The notes beneath the pieces were generated by a model that was not told the DNA's origin, ran no database searches, and saw nothing but the letters and a program-made list of their open reading frames with translations. Both the position numbers and the translations under genes were made by a program. A stretch of 7,583 bases of DNA from Betaproteobacteria bacterium. Lineage in GTDB: Bacteria > Pseudomonadota > Gammaproteobacteria > Burkholderiales > Burkholderiaceae_E. The DNA lies in the NCBI GenBank assembly GCA_016868095.1, contig VGHV01000113.1, forward strand, positions 1 to 7,583, written 5' to 3'. Shown one piece after another: positions 7,444 to 7,583 of the stretch. Position 1 is the stretch's first letter. Each line of letters opens with the position of its first letter.

Positions 7444-7583
7444 GAGCTTAAGCCCAGATTGATCGCCATCTGATCGGCGTAGGCCCGAACAAGTTGATGG
7501 TATTGCGGGTTATCGAGCAAGAATGCATCGTGGCCATGGGGCGCATCGATTTCGGCGTAGGTGACCTCTAAATCACAAGCCAA
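7440..7583 (-). CDS. metX: Homoserine O-acyltransferase MetX, C-terminal fragment
   Basis: The last 47 codons plus the TGA of a gene entering from the right edge. The segment [18 protein letters not shown] (7-24 of the visible part) is the conserved C-terminal block of MetX alpha/beta hydrolases. The histidine in GHDAFL is the catalytic His of the Ser-Asp-His triad. The helix [12 protein letters not shown] follows as usual. MetX transfers an acyl group from acetyl-CoA or succinyl-CoA to homoserine, the first committed step of methionine synthesis. Which acyl donor is used cannot be told from this fragment. The gene shares a 4-nt stop/start overlap with metW, the standard proteobacterial metXW arrangement. 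Confidence 0.94.
   Translation of the reverse strand: MACDLEVTYAEIDAPHGHDAFLLDNPQYHQLVRAYADQMAINLGLSS

Overview
This 7.6 kb chromosomal stretch is almost fully coding and comes from a Gram-negative proteobacterium. It most resembles a betaproteobacterium of the order Burkholderiales. The reasons are the fused isobutyryl-CoA mutase IcmF, the metX-metW pair with a 4-nt stop/start overlap, an SrkA-type kinase and GC-rich codon use. I recognised these from memory of the families and ran no search, so the genus is not determined. There are no insertion sequences, tRNA or rRNA genes, CRISPR arrays or phage genes.

Layout from left to right: (1) the N-terminal part of an exported SUMF1/FGE-type protein on the minus strand, cut by the left edge; (2) srkA, a stress-response Ser/Thr kinase on the minus strand, whose stop overlaps the start of the FGE-type gene by 8 nt, so the two look like a translationally coupled srkA-FGE operon; (3) a divergent plus-strand GST-family gene with an extra C-terminal beta-type domain; (4) icmF on the minus strand, a 1101-residue fusion of a B12-binding domain, a MeaB-type GTPase chaperone and an acyl-CoA mutase domain, convergent with the GST gene and overlapping its 3' end by 50 nt; (5) a 187-nt divergent intergenic region; (6) a plus-strand crotonase-family gene; (7) metW and the 3' end of metX on the minus strand, with metW convergent on the crotonase gene and overlapping it by 22 nt.

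How the genes fit together: IcmF interconverts isobutyryl-CoA and n-butyryl-CoA and carries its own GTPase for B12 loading. The divergent crotonase lacks both catalytic glutamates of enoyl-CoA hydratases. Its active-site region resembles methylmalonyl-CoA decarboxylase (ScpB/YgfG), which in E. coli sits beside a B12 mutase and a MeaB-type GTPase. A supporting acyl-CoA clean-up or decarboxylase role for the crotonase is therefore a reasonable inference. MetX and MetW are the homoserine acyltransferase step of methionine synthesis and its partner. SrkA and the exported FGE-like protein suggest an envelope or stress function. The GST-like gene stands alone.

The most notable points are the mutase/crotonase pair, the 50-nt convergent overlap with a perfect 22-nt inverted repeat just past the icmF stop, and the coupled srkA-FGE pair. 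I see no clearly new defence or mobile system.
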